Assembly (NCBI RefSeq): GCF_021044685.1
Contig: NZ_CP088014.1
Coordinates: 1,970,001 to 2,034,000 of the forward strand
Source: Bradyrhizobium daqingense
GTDB taxonomy: Bacteria > Pseudomonadota > Alphaproteobacteria > Rhizobiales > Xanthobacteraceae
Length of the DNA stretch: 64,000 bases
Reading direction: 5' to 3'
In this document: one piece after another, positions 34,010 to 41,216 of the stretch
Position numbering within the stretch: position 1 is the first letter of the stretch
Layout: each line of letters opens with the position of its first letter
Made by a program: the position numbers and the translations under genes
The notes under the pieces: generated by a model
What the model saw: only the letters and a program-made list of their open reading frames with translations
Database searches by the model: none
Told to the model about the DNA's origin: nothing

Positions 34010-34216
34010 TCATCGCACGAGAAAATTCTGATCGATCAGTGCGCGCACCGAGCTAACGCGCGTCGTTGAGCAATACAGATGCACACCGAACGCTCTTAGC
34101 GCGCGAGTTGGAGGCATCGGTTGTTGGGTCATGTATTTGATAAGAAGAATAAAAGCCGGAAATAGCCGCGGCCCACCATCACCACTCCTATATACACGGT
34201 GACGTTTGGTCAGCAT
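34010..34216 (-). CDS. Putative small peptide, MLTK-x2-RVYRS family (left twin)
   Basis: 68 codons. Starts MLTKRHRVYRS, then AFILL and MTQQP. It is the mirror partner of the ORF at 34365. The two share MLTK-x2-RVYRS, AFI-x-L and QQP at the same spacing, and the shared residues often use different codons (Ser AGT here, TCC there; Ala-Phe-Ile GCT TTT ATT here, GCG TTC ATC there). That suggests selection on the peptide, although no ribosome site is obvious and the start codon lies within an iteron. Confidence 0.4.
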   Translation of the reverse strand: MLTKRHRVYRSGDGGPRLFPAFILLIKYMTQQPMPPTRALRAFGVHLYCSTTRVSSVRALIDQNFLVR

Positions 34217-34375
34217 GTATCAAGTAGCTGATATCTAATAATAATAGTGCTGACCATTCTTTGGTCAGCATGGAGAGCTTGGTCAGCATGGAGATGGTCA
34301 GCATGCGCCATGCTGACCAAGGCTTGGTCAGCACTCCCACCCCTGGTTTTATAGGGTTTCGCCCATGCTGACCAA
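34206..34375. repeat. Iteron cluster, candidate replication origin or regulator-binding array
   Basis: Eight copies of TTGGTCAGCATG or close variants. Forward copies lie at 34206-34217, 34261-34272, 34279-34290, 34294-34305 and 34324-34333; reverse copies at 34248-34257, 34309-34320 and 34364-34375. An AT-rich segment (ATATCTAATAATAATAG, 34231-34247) lies inside. The whole is flanked by an inverted CCTATATACACGG element (34187-34199 and its mirror near 34382-34394). Satellite replication proteins such as P4 alpha bind iterons of this kind. The helicase-primase genes lie about 1 kb away. Confidence 0.7.
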
Positions 34376-34643
34376 AATTCCCCGTGTATATAGGTCCGCT
34401 AAGTGCGAGAGCAGACCTTCGAGGGCGTTCATCGCACTTCGGCTAATCTCAGGACAGCAACCGAACGCTCTTCGTTCAATCAGATGGCATAGCGCCTGGA
34501 GAACGAAGCCACTCACTCATGTGAACGCTGGTCTCGGCTTGGCGGGCCTGCTGCAGGAGCCGCTCCCGCTCTTTGCCCGGTGCCATCAATTGAGCCTCGC
34601 TCCGGAGACGGCTTGCTTCAGCGTTGAGCCGCTCCTCAAGTGA
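34365..34643 (+). CDS. Putative small peptide, MLTK-x2-RVYRS family (right twin)
   Basis: 92 codons. Opens MLTKIPRVYRSAKCESRPSR, then AFIALRLISGQQP. Only the first roughly 37 codons resemble the left twin; from 34476 onward the frame runs antisense to a better-supported 66-aa gene, so the real product may be shorter or absent. The start ATG lies in the last iteron. Codon-level divergence with residue conservation relative to the twin is the only evidence for coding. Confidence 0.35.
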   Translation: MLTKIPRVYRSAKCESRPSRAFIALRLISGQQPNALRSIRWHSAWRTKPLTHVNAGLGLAGLLQEPLPLFARCHQLSLAPETACFSVEPLLK

Positions 34644-34676
34644 AGTGGTTTGCTTAAAACGACGACGCTTCTGCAT
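34476..34676 (-). CDS. Small conserved rhizobial protein (66 aa)
   Basis: Begins MQKRRRFKQTTSLEERLNAE, continues with a charged helix (RLRSEAQLMAPGKERERLLQ) and ends AETSVHMSEWLRSPG. I recognise this layout from small hypothetical proteins common in Rhizobiales, of unknown function. GGGAAG precedes the ATG. It is the last of three small genes on the minus strand (35164 to 34476). Confidence 0.7.
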   Translation of the reverse strand: MQKRRRFKQTTSLEERLNAEASRLRSEAQLMAPGKERERLLQQARQAETSVHMSEWLRSPGAMPSD

Positions 34677-34765
34677 GTGCTTCCCTGTGCGGTGGTGGCG
34701 GGCGTTGCCGAAGCTGCAGATTGCGCTTAAATTCCCGGTCGCGCTGTATCATTTGATATACGCGA

Positions 34766-34942
34766 TTAACTTGCTCGCTGCTGCGCCATCGCCAGTTCGA
34801 CCTCGTCAGCTAGCTTTGAAAGGTGGTCTGCGAGCCTGGTGTACAGCGCTCGCTTCTTGGGATCGGTTGCAAGATCTCGAACCAGTGCCGCCTCGGCCGC
34901 GTCAGCGCGCAGCTTCTCCAGGCTAGCCTGCATATCCTTCAT
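34766..34942 (-). CDS. Small helical protein (58 aa)
   Basis: Starts MKDMQASLEKLRADAAEAAL and ends LSKLADEVELAMAQQRAS; a single amphipathic helical protein. ATDPKKRALYTRLADHL lies between. Similar small proteins occur in rhizobial genomes beside relatives of the 66-aa and 47-aa genes, which supports coding despite the short length. Confidence 0.65.
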   Translation of the reverse strand: MKDMQASLEKLRADAAEAALVRDLATDPKKRALYTRLADHLSKLADEVELAMAQQRAS

Positions 34943-35020
34943 GACCCGTACCCCACGCTACAATGTGGGCGAATTTTGAAGGATCGCAGGTTCCGAGTCC
35001 ACCCCTCAGAGCGGCGAGCC

Positions 35021-35164
35021 TCAGTTCATCTTTTGGCGCAACTTCTTGATGATCTCGCGAAGGTCGGCAACGTGTGCTTCTATGATGCGCCGAAGCTCGC
35101 TCAGCCGCGCCTCGTCGTTCGTGCGCGGCGCCTGCTCCGGCTTGTCTCGCTGGGGATCAGCCAT
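35021..35164 (-). CDS. Small helical protein (47 aa)
   Basis: Starts MADPQRDKPEQAPRTNDEAR, then ELRRIIEAHVADLREIIKKL and ends RQKMN. The second half is a clear amphipathic helix. No ribosome site precedes ATG 35164, but a FixK/FNR-like box lies 36 nt upstream. It is the first gene of the three-gene small cluster. Confidence 0.6.
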   Translation of the reverse strand: MADPQRDKPEQAPRTNDEARLSELRRIIEAHVADLREIIKKLRQKMN

Positions 35165-35199
35165 GCCGGATAGGCAACCAGTTCGCCGGCCGCCAACCA

Positions 35200-35213
35200 T
35201 TGATCTAGCTCAA
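35200..35213. promoter_or_regulatory. FixK/FNR-like box upstream of the 47-aa gene
   Basis: TTGATCTAGCTCAA fits TTGA-N6-TCAA, the FixK2/FNR pattern, inside a 20-nt near-palindrome CCATTG...CAATGG. It is centred about 42 nt from the ATG of the leftward small gene, close to the -40 position used by activators of this family if the transcript is nearly leaderless. Confidence 0.4.
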
Positions 35214-35338
35214 TGGTCCGAGCAAAGCGCCGGACGGGTGCACTCCCTCAGGGACAGCGCATGCGCCGAACGGCGGAATTTCCGCAATGGGTCCACAAGC
35301 CGCTATCGGGAGCAGCGCAGCAATGTCTGCTTTGGCTA

Positions 35339-36703
35339 TCAGCCGAAGTCGATATCGGGGTCGGGAAGGGACCACACGTAGGCCGAACCCTTGCCGAAGC
35401 CGCTGCGCTCGCTCCTAACGCCGACACCCTCGAAGGCAGCGCGGCGGACAGTGCGCCAACTATGGCCCCGCTCTTCCGCCCGGTCCTTCAATTTATCAGA
35501 CGGCTTGGGGCCGCTTGCTAATTCGTCCTCTAGGAACGTGATCGCCGCTTCGAGGGCTGAACCCTTCTCTTGTTCGCCGCCGTTGTCCATCTGTCGGAAG
35601 ACCTGCCCGGCCGACATGTCTGTTTCACCGGTCCACTTGATCCGCGGCACCTTCAGCACAAGTCCGGCGGCGGTCGTGACGGTCGTCTCTTCAATCTCAT
35701 AGGTAAGTCCGGGCACCGGGGCGCCGATGTTGCTCTTGCCCTTGACGAAGAACTTGCGAGCAGTTTCCTTTCTGTCTTGCATTTCCGGCGCGACGAACCA
35801 TCCGCAGCGAGCAATCGCGGTGAATGCCTGAGAGTCGAGCATGCGTGCTAGCGGAGCGCTGCCGCCGCTGTTCTTAGTAAGATGGGACAAGAACAGCACC
35901 GCCACGTCATGGCGTTCGGCGAGGTTACCGAGCGGACTCAGCACCGAGCGGACTTCCGATGTCTTCCACGTGTCGGTGCCATTGCGCCCGCCGGCGCCCA
36001 TGTAGCTGTTGATGGGATCGATGACGATTAGGGCAACGTCGTTGCACGTCCGAATGATCTCAGCGAGACCCGGCAGATCGTCCGCGATGTTGAACATTCG
36101 TTCGGGCCGCCCCTTCACAGGTTTGACCATCATCTGCACAATCATCACCTTCGAGACGTCGGCGCCGGCTGCCTTCAGACGCGGAACGATGGTGTCCCCG
36201 GCGTCGTCCTCGGCGGCCAGTACGATGACCGAGCCCGGAATCGGCCTGCCGGACTTGTCCGGCCATGCGCTGCCGGTCGTGACGCGTGCGATAAGATCGC
36301 AGGTAATCTGCGACTTGCCCTGATCGGGTGGGCCGGCGAGGAAATTCAGTTTTCCGCGCGCAATCCGGTTCGACCACAGCCAGTTGATGGGCTCGGGTTC
36401 AACGTCGCTCGCAAGTTGATACCGGACTCCGCTGTCAGTCTTATAGACCGGTGCCTTCCTTGGGGTGTCCTCGATTGACTCAAAGTCCCATTTCAGCGCG
36501 GGGTCGTCGTCGAAGTCGTCCTCAGGCGTCATGCGACCAAAGATGACGGCTAGGTTCTCGGCGCTAATTCCGTTCTCCAAAAGCCGGCGCCGCAAGGTGC
36601 CCGCGCCACGGCCGCCCGGCCTGTCGGCGGTGAACGAGTCCCATCTAAATTGTTTGTGTCGCGGTGTTCCTGGCCGGCATAGTTCGGGTCTTCCTGACAC
36701 CAA
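35339..36703 (-). CDS. RecA-fold (AAA_25/RepA-type) helicase part of a frame-broken primase-helicase
   Basis: An ATPase domain homologous to hexameric replicative helicases. Walker A GPPDQGKS in NFLAGPPDQGKSQIT, Walker B ALIVIDPINSYMG, and the sensor-type LFLSHLTKN. The C-terminus KLKDRAEERGHSWRTVRRAA resembles a winged helix. Homology begins at RWDSFTADRPGGRGAGTLRR (near 36646), which is the end of a PriCT-like domain whose start lies in the overlapping primase frame. The first ATG in frame after that is MTPEDDFDDD with no good ribosome site. The 5' limit given is that of the open frame, not a proven start. Confidence 0.75.
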   Translation of the reverse strand: MVSGRPELCRPGTPRHKQFRWDSFTADRPGGRGAGTLRRRLLENGISAENLAVIFGRMTPEDDFDDDPALKWDFESIEDTPRKAPVYKTDSGVRYQLASDVEPEPINWLWSNRIARGKLNFLAGPPDQGKSQITCDLIARVTTGSAWPDKSGRPIPGSVIVLAAEDDAGDTIVPRLKAAGADVSKVMIVQMMVKPVKGRPERMFNIADDLPGLAEIIRTCNDVALIVIDPINSYMGAGGRNGTDTWKTSEVRSVLSPLGNLAERHDVAVLFLSHLTKNSGGSAPLARMLDSQAFTAIARCGWFVAPEMQDRKETARKFFVKGKSNIGAPVPGLTYEIEETTVTTAAGLVLKVPRIKWTGETDMSAGQVFRQMDNGGEQEKGSALEAAITFLEDELASGPKPSDKLKDRAEERGHSWRTVRRAAFEGVGVRSERSGFGKGSAYVWSLPDPDIDFG

Positions 36704-37509
36704 TCAAGAAATAATTCCTTGACGTCGTGATCGTTGTTGCTGAGCGTGTGCAGTGCCATCGCGACTTCTTCCCATTCGGCATTGCCGGGGACGACCTGCG
36801 CGGGGTCTGCATCCTTGAGCATCAATTCAACGTCTTCAAGCCCGATAGTGTCAAATCCTTCGGGCGGCTCATCGCTAGGCGCCGATTCGTTTGAGGGTAG
36901 CCGCGGCAAAGCCTTGTCAAACACTCCGAGCTTGTGGGGCGGTTCGAATTGACGAGACATCACGATACGGCTTACGAATGGCTTACCCTTCTGATGCTTG
37001 AAGCCGGGCATACGCAGCACCCGCGCCACATCGCAAACGCTAGGGTCTCCGCCGTACGCCTTTGCAAGGCGTTGCGTCATGCGCTTCGTTGCGGTGAAGT
37101 CGTCAGTAGGTTCAATAACAAAAATGCATTGGTGCTTGCCCGGCGAGGTCTCGACAATCACGTGAGGCTCTAGGCCGCGCAGCCACTTTTTAGGCAGTGG
37201 CGCCGTGTCAAGATCAAGCGGCAGTGCCAAGACCTTCTTGAAGTTTGCCCGCTTGGTGCCTTTGCCATCTGAAAGATTCAAGGTGTAATAGATGGCGAAG
37301 CCCATTTTGTTGAGGCGCTTAAACTTGTCGGACAGGTCCGGCAGCGTGCCGCGGTGACGCAAGCGAGTGGGGCTGCTGGCGAGCGCCTTCTTCGCGGCCT
37401 TCGTCTCAGGGATGGCTCTGAAGTCCATGACTGCGCCGGCGTCGCCGCGCAGTGTTTCGATTAGCTCCAATCCCGCCGTGAGTGTTCCGGCGCCATCACT
37501 TTTACCCAC
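36550..37509 (-). CDS. RepB-type archaeo-eukaryotic primase part of a frame-broken primase-helicase
   Basis: Up to 319 residues. The primase active site has DLD (99-101) in LALPLDLDTAP, His126 in SPGKHQCIF, and R166 in VARVLRMPGFKH. A PriCT-type domain follows (WEEVAMALHTLSNNDHDVKE then LFLDWCQEDPNYAG). After HRDTNN the frame reads LDGTRSPPTGRAAV and stops at 36550, while the expected continuation RWDSF...GTLRR is found in the -1 frame. Fused primase-helicases of this type replicate P4-like satellites. Confidence 0.75.
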   Translation of the reverse strand: MGKSDGAGTLTAGLELIETLRGDAGAVMDFRAIPETKAAKKALASSPTRLRHRGTLPDLSDKFKRLNKMGFAIYYTLNLSDGKGTKRANFKKVLALPLDLDTAPLPKKWLRGLEPHVIVETSPGKHQCIFVIEPTDDFTATKRMTQRLAKAYGGDPSVCDVARVLRMPGFKHQKGKPFVSRIVMSRQFEPPHKLGVFDKALPRLPSNESAPSDEPPEGFDTIGLEDVELMLKDADPAQVVPGNAEWEEVAMALHTLSNNDHDVKELFLDWCQEDPNYAGQEHRDTNNLDGTRSPPTGRAAVARAPCGAGFWRTELAPRT

Positions 37510-37548
37510 GACTTTTACCTCACCTACATCCTACCCGACCAACGTCGC

Positions 37549-37764
37549 TCAAATCTCATCGTTCACAAGCGCCCGAACGAACCGCTCAGCCAACGCTTGT
37601 CGATCACCGTCATCTACCTCAAAGGGCCACGTCGCGGTCTGCTCCATAAGGTAAGTCGCCGCTAGATGCGGCGCCGCCCGCCACACTTTGTGCTGGGTCT
37701 CCGAGCCCTCATCGTATGCTGCGCTCATGCGGCGAAGCATCGCAGAGATGAATGCGGGAGTCAT
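37549..37764 (-). CDS. Hypothetical 71-aa island protein
   Basis: Not recognised. Starts MTPAFISAMLRRMSAAYDEG and ends ALAERFVRALVNDEI, probably helical. The ATG overlaps the stop of the upstream 272-aa gene (ATGA), so the two are coupled. It lies 39 nt before the primase gene. Confidence 0.6.
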   Translation of the reverse strand: MTPAFISAMLRRMSAAYDEGSETQHKVWRAAPHLAATYLMEQTATWPFEVDDGDRQALAERFVRALVNDEI

Positions 37765-38579
37765 GACGTCACTCCTTCGGCCAAGATGTCATGCAGAATG
37801 TCCTGCGCCACGTCCTCGATCTGCCGCTCGATACTCTCAATAAGCTCTTCGGCCTTCCGTTCGTGTTCTTCGGCGTCCATCTCATCGATCGTGATGCGCA
37901 ATAGGGCCAATTCGAATTCGCAGCGGGATTCAAACCTTCCCAGCCAGAGTCGCGCATAACGGTTCGCCGCCGCGAGACGGGCCTGCGGAATGCCGCGCCA
38001 ACTGCCGTAAGGCGAGCCGTAATGCTTCGCGATGTTCTCGCGGTTCGCTTCAAGCGCCTGTGTGTGATAGTCCATCTGCGCTTCGAATGCCGATCGGTAA
38101 TCGTCGGGTACATTGCGCGCGGTGCCGTCCGGGCTATGCCATCGCACAGCCAGATATTCCTTCCGCGCGTCGTTCAGCACAAATTTGGTCGTGGTGGCGA
38201 GATCGCTCGCGTACCCCCATTCCGTATAGTCGTCGAGAGGCATCGAATCCTTGAAAGGCTCGCAGAATTCCTGGCCATCGCCGCGCAACAAAATCGGTCG
38301 CTTCAAAAGCTCGGCGTTGCTGGCCCGCAAGGTTGCGAAACTCAGGTGGGCTAGGCGCTTCTGCTCTTCGAGGTCTTCGGCGGTGTTACAACTGCGCGTC
38401 GCGTCATTCTCCCAAATGCGCGCGTAACTACGTTCGTACTCAATGCGAGCTTTGCAGCGGCGGCGGTCGGACGGGTTTGCAATACCGCGAAGCGTGCCAT
38501 CCGTGGACCCAAAAAGGTAACAAAGCACTCGGATGCGCTGCTTACAGATCAGTGGTGGCCATTTAGATTTTTCAGACAT
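37761..38579 (-). CDS. Hypothetical 272-aa island protein
   Basis: Not recognised. It is rich in charged helices. The N-terminus has KQRIRVLCYLFGSTDGTLRG and cysteines at CKQR and RRCKAR; the C-terminus is a predicted coiled coil (EHERKAEELIESIERQIEDV). It is coupled to the 71-aa gene and lies upstream of the primase, so it may belong to the replication module. Confidence 0.6.
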   Translation of the reverse strand: MSEKSKWPPLICKQRIRVLCYLFGSTDGTLRGIANPSDRRRCKARIEYERSYARIWENDATRSCNTAEDLEEQKRLAHLSFATLRASNAELLKRPILLRGDGQEFCEPFKDSMPLDDYTEWGYASDLATTTKFVLNDARKEYLAVRWHSPDGTARNVPDDYRSAFEAQMDYHTQALEANRENIAKHYGSPYGSWRGIPQARLAAANRYARLWLGRFESRCEFELALLRITIDEMDAEEHERKAEELIESIERQIEDVAQDILHDILAEGVTS

Positions 38580-38626
38580 GATAGCACCTACATCATTTGG
38601 AAGCGTGGGGAGCGCTGCCCATCGCG

Positions 38627-39004
38627 CTACTCGGCGCGGCCCACAGGCGGGGGATTATTGAATCGATCCCATGCGGACTTCGCGAGATCGTCGAAGCTCT
38701 TCGGCGCGCGCGGTGCCTTCGGCTTCTCATTGCCAAAGTTCGCCATAGCCGCCGGTGAAAGGCGCTTCAGGTTGCGCTCGACTGCTTCATTGCTATTCGC
38801 CGGGCCTGCGGCCAGTCGCTCCAAGGCTTCGATGCACGCCGCCTGCTTCGATGCAGGCACTTGGCGGTAGGCACCCGGCCCACCGTGCGGCGCGCCGAAC
38901 TTGACAAGCACGGCGTCGGCCGCGTCCTTTCCCACGCGCAAAACAGCGGCAGCGTGGGCGTGCAGGATGGGCAGCTTGGGGTTAGAATCCAGATCGTCAC
39001 TCAT
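38627..39004 (-). CDS. Hypothetical 125-aa island protein
   Basis: Not recognised. Sequence blocks PILHAHAAAVLRVGKDAADA, QVPASKQAACIEALERLAAG and KSFDDLAKSAWDRFNNPPP. ATG 39004 has AGGAGA just upstream; the longer frame from 39043 lacks one. The 230 bp between it and the next gene (39005-39235) show no further ORF. Confidence 0.6.
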   Translation of the reverse strand: MSDDLDSNPKLPILHAHAAAVLRVGKDAADAVLVKFGAPHGGPGAYRQVPASKQAACIEALERLAAGPANSNEAVERNLKRLSPAAMANFGNEKPKAPRAPKSFDDLAKSAWDRFNNPPPVGRAE

Positions 39005-39235
39005 TTTGGAATCTCCTGTTTTGCTTGAACGTTCAGTGTTCAAGACGCTCCACCTTCACTGTTGCATCCACACCCGCCTTGCGGCGCTTTGGCAGTGACG
39101 GCGGACCGTCCACATTGACCGCACCTGACTAGGAGCCGTGCGGCTTGCCGAGGATGGTAAGTTCAACCAAAAAACCACCCGCGGACTTCCCCGACACAGA
39201 GGCAAGGATCGAAAACCCCTGCGCCGGGAATCTTG

Positions 39236-40183
39236 TTAAGCGAAGTCGATGTCCAAGATGGCGAGCGGACTCGCCGCCAAGCGCGGGCCGGTGTTGATGC
39301 CGCGAGCCCGGCCGGTTCGATAGATGAACTCCGCCTTGCGTTCGATCTCCAGAATGTCAGCCTCGATCTTCTTCAGCATGGCGGGCCGATCGGCGATTGG
39401 AATGGCGTTTTCGGCGTCGTGGCCGGCGAGAGCCATCGCTTTCAGCCGCTCGCGAATCTCAGTGCCGAATACAGCAAAGAGCAATGTGGCGGTGTCGTTC
39501 AGGCGAGAGAGACCGCCAGCACCATTTGGAATCGTCAGCATCGGCAATTCGAGTGACCGCGCGGAGAAACGGCCCGTCGCAACTTTATTGGGAGTGCGAA
39601 GCTTTCGCAGAGCGTGCTGAATGCTCGTCGATGCTTCCGAATAGATGCGGTCGATCGCCGATGTGATGACGGTGGCGGGGACGTCCGCACGTCTGACGGC
39701 GTCCACTTCTTCGAGCTTCGCTTCGCGAGCGGCTCTACATGCCTCATGCTCCGCGAGCAGATCGTCGCCAAGCTCGCATTTGAAGTTGTACGACTTCAGC
39801 GGCCTAAGGGCGTGCGTCTTCGCGAAGTCTTGCACGACTTGCCAAAACCCCCCGGGCAGAAGTCGCTTTTCGTCCTCATACGCTTGCTCTTGAGCCGCAA
39901 GCTCCGTATTGCATTCGGCGATAATCCGAGCGCTGTCTTCCGCAAGCTCTGCAGACGGCTTTGGCTCCCGCTCGTTCTGAAGCGCTTCAAGTTGCGCTGC
40001 CGCCTTGCGACCGCGGATTTCCATCAAACGGGCCTGCTTCGCTTCGTAGCGAGCGAACGACTGCTCTGCCAAGTCTTCTTCGTGCTTGTAAAGCTTGCGC
40101 GCGAGAATCGGGAGATTTTCGTACGGAGTCCGCGGCGTTGCGCCGGGCGTGGGCTGGAAAAACTTGATGTTCTCGGTTGGCAT
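39236..40183 (-). CDS. Hypothetical 315-aa coiled-coil island protein
   Basis: Not recognised. A long helical first half (ARYEAKQARLMEIRGRKAAA, AECNTELAAQEQAYEDEKRL) suggests a coiled coil. The middle GFWQVVQDFAKTHALRPLKS and the end KKIEADILEIERKAEFIYRT are also helical. There is no signal peptide or membrane segment. The position between alpA and the primase is where satellites often carry helper-interference genes; that role is conjecture. Confidence 0.6.
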   Translation of the reverse strand: MPTENIKFFQPTPGATPRTPYENLPILARKLYKHEEDLAEQSFARYEAKQARLMEIRGRKAAAQLEALQNEREPKPSAELAEDSARIIAECNTELAAQEQAYEDEKRLLPGGFWQVVQDFAKTHALRPLKSYNFKCELGDDLLAEHEACRAAREAKLEEVDAVRRADVPATVITSAIDRIYSEASTSIQHALRKLRTPNKVATGRFSARSLELPMLTIPNGAGGLSRLNDTATLLFAVFGTEIRERLKAMALAGHDAENAIPIADRPAMLKKIEADILEIERKAEFIYRTGRARGINTGPRLAASPLAILDIDFA

Positions 40184-40249
40184 TGGATTAGCTCCGGGCT
40201 TTAAGGTCGTCGATGGGTTAGAGCTACACGCTCGACGACCGCAGTGTCT

Positions 40250-40286
40250 GGTCCGACTTTCCGGACTTAAGGTCCGACTTTCCGGA
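40250..40286. repeat. Two direct copies of a 16-bp element
   Basis: GGTCCGACTTTCCGGA occurs at 40250-40265 and 40271-40286, 21 bp apart in register. The second copy codes the C-terminus of the 133-aa gene (IRKVGP). It could be a regulator-binding site for the gene ending at 39236. Confidence 0.5.
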
Positions 40287-40668
40287 TCAGAAACGGTTCG
40301 ATAGCGGCCTGAAGTGTTTGTAGGTGAGCGACGTGTTCAGTTGGCCGTTGTCGAATCCAACTTTGAATCCGCTTCGACTCGGCACTCGACGCGGCAGACA
40401 TGCCTGAACTTTTCGAGGCTTTTAGTGCCGCGCTGAACTCGACGTCATATCGGCCGAAATGAAGCTCGGTGACGCAGAACCGAATTGCGTCTTCGTCCGT
40501 GACTCCAAGATCATCGCGCAGGAAGCGCGCCGTGGCATTGCCCTGGCCGATTCTGCGATCGCGCGATTGCTCTGGCCGCAACATTTCGGGTGGTAGGCCG
40601 TGCTCAGCAGCCCACTCGTCCGCGTCGCCAAAAGCGATCAATCTTCGGATTACAGAATCGTGCGTCAT
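40267..40668 (-). CDS. Hypothetical 133-aa island protein
   Basis: Not recognised. Starts MTHDSVIRRLIAFGDADEWA and includes DLGVTDEDAIRFCVTELHFG. The start overlaps the stop of the 46-aa gene as ATGA, making a coupled series alpA, 46 aa, 133 aa. Confidence 0.6.
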   Translation of the reverse strand: MTHDSVIRRLIAFGDADEWAAEHGLPPEMLRPEQSRDRRIGQGNATARFLRDDLGVTDEDAIRFCVTELHFGRYDVEFSAALKASKSSGMSAASSAESKRIQSWIRQRPTEHVAHLQTLQAAIEPFLIRKVGP

Positions 40669-40805
40669 GGCCGCACCACATGGAAAGTGGCGCGGCGGCG
40701 TTCGGCCTCCATCTGCCGGCGCGGCGCGGCTTTCTCCGCCTCGCGCCGCAGAACTTCATCAACAAAGGCCGCGCGAGCGGCCTCCAATGTGCGCGGCGGG
40801 GTCAT
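40665..40805 (-). CDS. Hypothetical 46-aa protein coupled to the AlpA-like gene
   Basis: Sequence opens MTPPRTLEAARAAFVDEVLR and ends with a basic helix. Both ends overlap neighbours by 4 bp (ATGA), strong evidence that the frame is translated. Function unknown. Confidence 0.6.
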   Translation of the reverse strand: MTPPRTLEAARAAFVDEVLRREAEKAAPRRQMEAERRRATFHVVRP

Positions 40806-41014
40806 GACTCGCCTCGCTGGTATGCAGCGAATGAATCGGCGGTGACCAAGCGACGTCGGCCAGCTTTGAAGGACTTGAGTTTGCCTGAGGCGATGATGGC
40901 CCACATCGTCGAGTCAGCAACACCGAGCGCCTGCTTACATTGCTCAACGGTGTGGCAATGCTGGCCTGATGGGATAGGTGTAACAATTGTCTTGAGTTTA
41001 GGCGGCTTGCGCAT
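40802..41014 (-). CDS. AlpA/excisionase-like helix-turn-helix regulator
   Basis: 70 residues. The HTH_17 pattern HTVEQCKQALGVADSTMWAI, then ASGKLKSFKAGRRRLVTADS, is that of AlpA/Xis-type winged-helix DNA binders. In P4-like satellites AlpA activates excision and int. It lies 203 bp downstream of int in map order and on the same strand. ATG 41014 was chosen over GTG 41026. Confidence 0.8.
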   Translation of the reverse strand: MRKPPKLKTIVTPIPSGQHCHTVEQCKQALGVADSTMWAIIASGKLKSFKAGRRRLVTADSFAAYQRGES

Positions 41015-41216
41015 AGCGAGACCCACGCGCCCCGTAGGGCGTCAACTGAGTTCGCGATGGGGTCTGTCCACCCAATGAGAGGGGCGGCCATTCGCGACGG
41101 TCTCGCTATCGGCTGATCATCTCCTCAGGGCGGCCCGTAGCCGCGCCCTGCGTCTTCGACGATCAACGGTCGGAAAATAGATCGGAGTTTGCCGGAGTCA
41201 ACAGGGTAAAGCGCTG

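Noticed and set aside
34206..34375. CRISPR-like array
   Set aside because: Repeats are only 12 bp, occur in both orientations and have irregular spacing of 3 to over 30 bp; no cas genes. Iterons fit better.
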